Program-made: the position numbers and the translations under genes
Shown here: positions 12,995 to 14,456 of the stretch, piece by piece
Position numbering within the stretch: position 1 is the first letter of the stretch
Layout of the letters: each line of letters starts with the position of its first letter
Assembly (NCBI GenBank): GCA_029937135.1
Contig: JAPYQX010000036.1
Coordinates: forward strand, 1 to 14,456
Length of the DNA: 14,456 nucleotides
Direction of reading: 5' to 3'
Source: Nitrospinota bacterium
Lineage (GTDB): Bacteria > UBA8248
Notes under the pieces: generated by a model
Database searches by the model: none
Seen by the model: only the letters and a program-made list of their open reading frames with translations
Told to the model about the DNA's origin: nothing

Positions 12995-14456
12995 ATCGCC
13001 CGGACACGCCGAGGCGCTCTATCTCCTGGCGCTCATCCAAGTGGCCGAAAACGATCCGAACGGCGCGGCCGGAAGCCTTCATGCCGCCCTGGAGAGCGAG
13101 CCCGGCTACCTCGAGGCCCGCATGACGCTGGGCTTTCTACTCAGCGCGGCTGGAGGCGGTGAGGAGGCGGAGGCCTGCTTCAGGGAGGCGGTTCGCCGCC
13201 ACCCGGACCACGCGGAAGCCCGTTTCATGCTCGGCATCGGGCTCAAGGAACGGGGCGAGCCCAGTGAGGCGGAGGCCTGCTTCAGGGAGGCGGTTCGGCT
13301 CAACCCCGATTACGCGCAGGCCCACTTTAATCTGGGTGATTTACTCCGCGACACGGGGGAGATCGACGCAGCCGAGGCCGCCTACCGCGAGGCGGTGCGA
13401 ATCGATCCGAACTATCTTCACGCCCTCATCAACCTGGGCGACACGCTTCTGAGACTCGACGCCGATATTTTTTGTCCCGGAATATTTCATTCCACCGAGG
13501 AAATGGATAAGCGGCGGGCCGAGATCGAGAGCGCCCTTGACAGTTATAGCTCCGGCAGCGATTCCCCAGTATCCCTCGATATCGATTTGAACAAACTCGA
13601 TTTCGTACAGCTCCCTCCCTATTTCATGAGCTTCCACGGCAGGAACGAGAGGCCCTGGAAATGCAAATACGCCGATTTGTTCGCTGGAAATTTCAGGCGC
13701 AAGCATCCCGAATACATGACGCCCGTCCACACGACGAGCGTTCACCCGGTGGGTGTTCACCCGGCGGGCGGGAGCGTCCGGCAGGGGGGGAGGAACCGTC
13801 TCGGGTTTTTGACTTCCCACACCCAGGAGGGGCCCTTTTTGATGTGGACCAGCGGGCTGATCCTTAACCTGCCGGGGGACAAATTCGACATTTCCATTTT
13901 CTGCCACCCAATGAGCCGCAAGCCACTTGTCGAGGGCGTCCTGGGCGAAAAGGGGGTTGAAATACCGGGCCTCGGCGAGCGCGGCAACATCCGTTTCATT
14001 GAAATCGATGGCGATCTCGAATCCACGATTAAAAAGATTCGGGGGGAGAAGCTCGACGTCCTCATCTACAGCGAAGTCGGTACGAGCACGGAAAAATTCA
14101 TTCTTCCGTTTTTCCGGCTGGCCGAGGTGCAGTGTGCCTATTGGTGCGGATTCACCTCCAAGATTCCCGGGGTGGATTATTTCATCTCGAGCGAAGCCGT
14201 CGAGCCCGAGAACGGCCAAGAAAATTACAGGGAAAAGCTGGTCCGCCTAAAATCGCCGATGATTCATTTCACCCCGCCGACGCTGCCCCCGGAACCAAGG
14301 GAACGGGGCCATTTCGGTTTCGCGGAGGCCAATCACATCTACGCCTGCCTCCAGAGCCTCCACAAGATCCACCCCGACATGGACGAAATCTTTGGCGGCA
14401 TCCTCAGGCGGGACCCGGCGGGCCAGATGGCGCTCCTGGAGGGGGGAACACCACAC
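12978..14456 (+). CDS. TPR plus GT41 (SPINDLY/O-GlcNAc-transferase-like) glycosyltransferase, partial at right edge
   Basis: An uninterrupted 493-codon frame runs to the window end. Residues about 8-160 are four to five 34-residue TPR units (for example DYAQAHFNLGDLLRDTGEIDAAEAAYREAVRIDPN in pieces). Residues from about 270 match the GT41 family: NRLGFLTSHTQEGP, FDISIFCH, FIEIDGDLESTIKKIRGEKLDVLIYSE, AYWCGFTSKIPGVDYFISSEAVEP (the place of GHPxTSG..DY in OGT) and IYACLQSLHKIHPDMDEIFGGILRRDPAGQMALLEG. Such enzymes transfer sugars to Ser/Thr or Asn of proteins such as flagellins or adhesins; donor and target are unknown here. The UDP-binding C-terminal half lies beyond the window. ATG 12978 is only the first ATG of this frame; the true start is probably upstream, across a frameshift. 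An HP-rich insertion (251-262) carries a 15-bp tandem repeat. Confidence 0.82.
   Translation, partial: MSGFALSPGHAEALYLLALIQVAENDPNGAAGSLHAALESEPGYLEARMTLGFLLSAAGGGEEAEACFREAVRRHPDHAEARFMLGIGLKERGEPSEAEACFREAVRLNPDYAQAHFNLGDLLRDTGEIDAAEAAYREAVRIDPNYLHALINLGDTLLRLDADIFCPGIFHSTEEMDKRRAEIESALDSYSSGSDSPVSLDIDLNKLDFVQLPPYFMSFHGRNERPWKCKYADLFAGNFRRKHPEYMTPVHTTSVHPVGVHPAGGSVRQGGRNRLGFLTSHTQEGPFLMWTSGLILNLPGDKFDISIFCHPMSRKPLVEGVLGEKGVEIPGLGERGNIRFIEIDGDLESTIKKIRGEKLDVLIYSEVGTSTEKFILPFFRLAEVQCAYWCGFTSKIPGVDYFISSEAVEPENGQENYREKLVRLKSPMIHFTPPTLPPEPRERGHFGFAEANHIYACLQSLHKIHPDMDEIFGGILRRDPAGQMALLEGGTPH
13164..13297 (+). repeat. Two identical 32-bp copies within the TPR coding region, 102 bp apart
   Basis: The 32 bp at 13164-13195 recur exactly at 13266-13297. 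The offset of 102 bp is 34 codons, exactly one TPR unit, so both encode EAEACFREAVR in register. Identity at silent positions points to recent unit duplication or gene conversion. Confidence 0.85.

Noticed and set aside
13341..14219. Minus-strand reading frame (292 codons) opposite the glycosyltransferase
   Set aside because: The plus strand carries TPR and GT41 motifs throughout; the opposite frame is a shadow.
1..14456. CRISPR array, tRNA, insertion sequence or attachment site
   Set aside because: No regularly spaced repeats, cloverleaf, transposase, or flanking direct repeats were found when reading the window.

Overview
The window looks like a chromosomal segment of a GC-rich, Gram-negative bacterium of uncertain phylum. 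Three genes encode small secreted or membrane-anchored Spy/CnrX-like proteins that imply a periplasm. The lysine/diaminopimelate genes include an LL-diaminopimelate aminotransferase (DapL), which fits deltaproteobacterial-like, Nitrospinota, Tectomicrobia or similar lineages. No rRNA, tRNA, CRISPR array, insertion sequence or phage gene was seen.

Minus-strand backbone: reading right to left, the genes are lysA (12560-11286), dapF (11284-10454), dapB (6733-5936), dapL (1404-229) and folK (232 to the left edge, partial). This keeps the order of the compact lysA-dapF-(dapA)-dapB-dapL lysine operon known from DapL-using bacteria. Here it is split into three blocks by two insertions, and dapA is missing from its expected place. 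lysA/dapF (1-nt gap) and dapL/folK (4-nt overlap) are still tightly coupled.

Island 1 (1405-5877) lies between dapL and dapB. It holds a response regulator whose receiver has Glu at the phosphorylation site, followed by TPR repeats (plus strand); a membrane-anchored 7Fe ferredoxin fusion (plus); a cupin protein (minus); and a DUF1848 radical-SAM-like protein (minus). A very strong bidirectional terminator at 4239-4277 separates the convergent ferredoxin and cupin genes.

Island 2 (6734-10440) lies between dapB and dapF, all on the plus strand. It encodes an ECF sigma factor, an overlapping membrane anti-sigma protein with a His-rich cytoplasmic stretch, a CnrX-like anchored periplasmic sensor, and two secreted LTxxQ (Spy/CpxP-like) proteins. 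This is a CnrYXH-like envelope or metal stress module. A 20-bp motif (18/20 identical) lies upstream of both the sigma gene and the second Spy-like gene. A hairpin-rich region ending in an intrinsic terminator separates the sensor from the first Spy-like gene.

Right end (12561-14456): a TPR plus GT41/SPINDLY-OGT-like glycosyltransferase gene on the plus strand runs off the window. Its N-terminal TPR segment is in another frame, so the gene carries a real or assembly frameshift near 12980-12996. The first Spy-like gene also appears to carry a frameshift near its 3' end.
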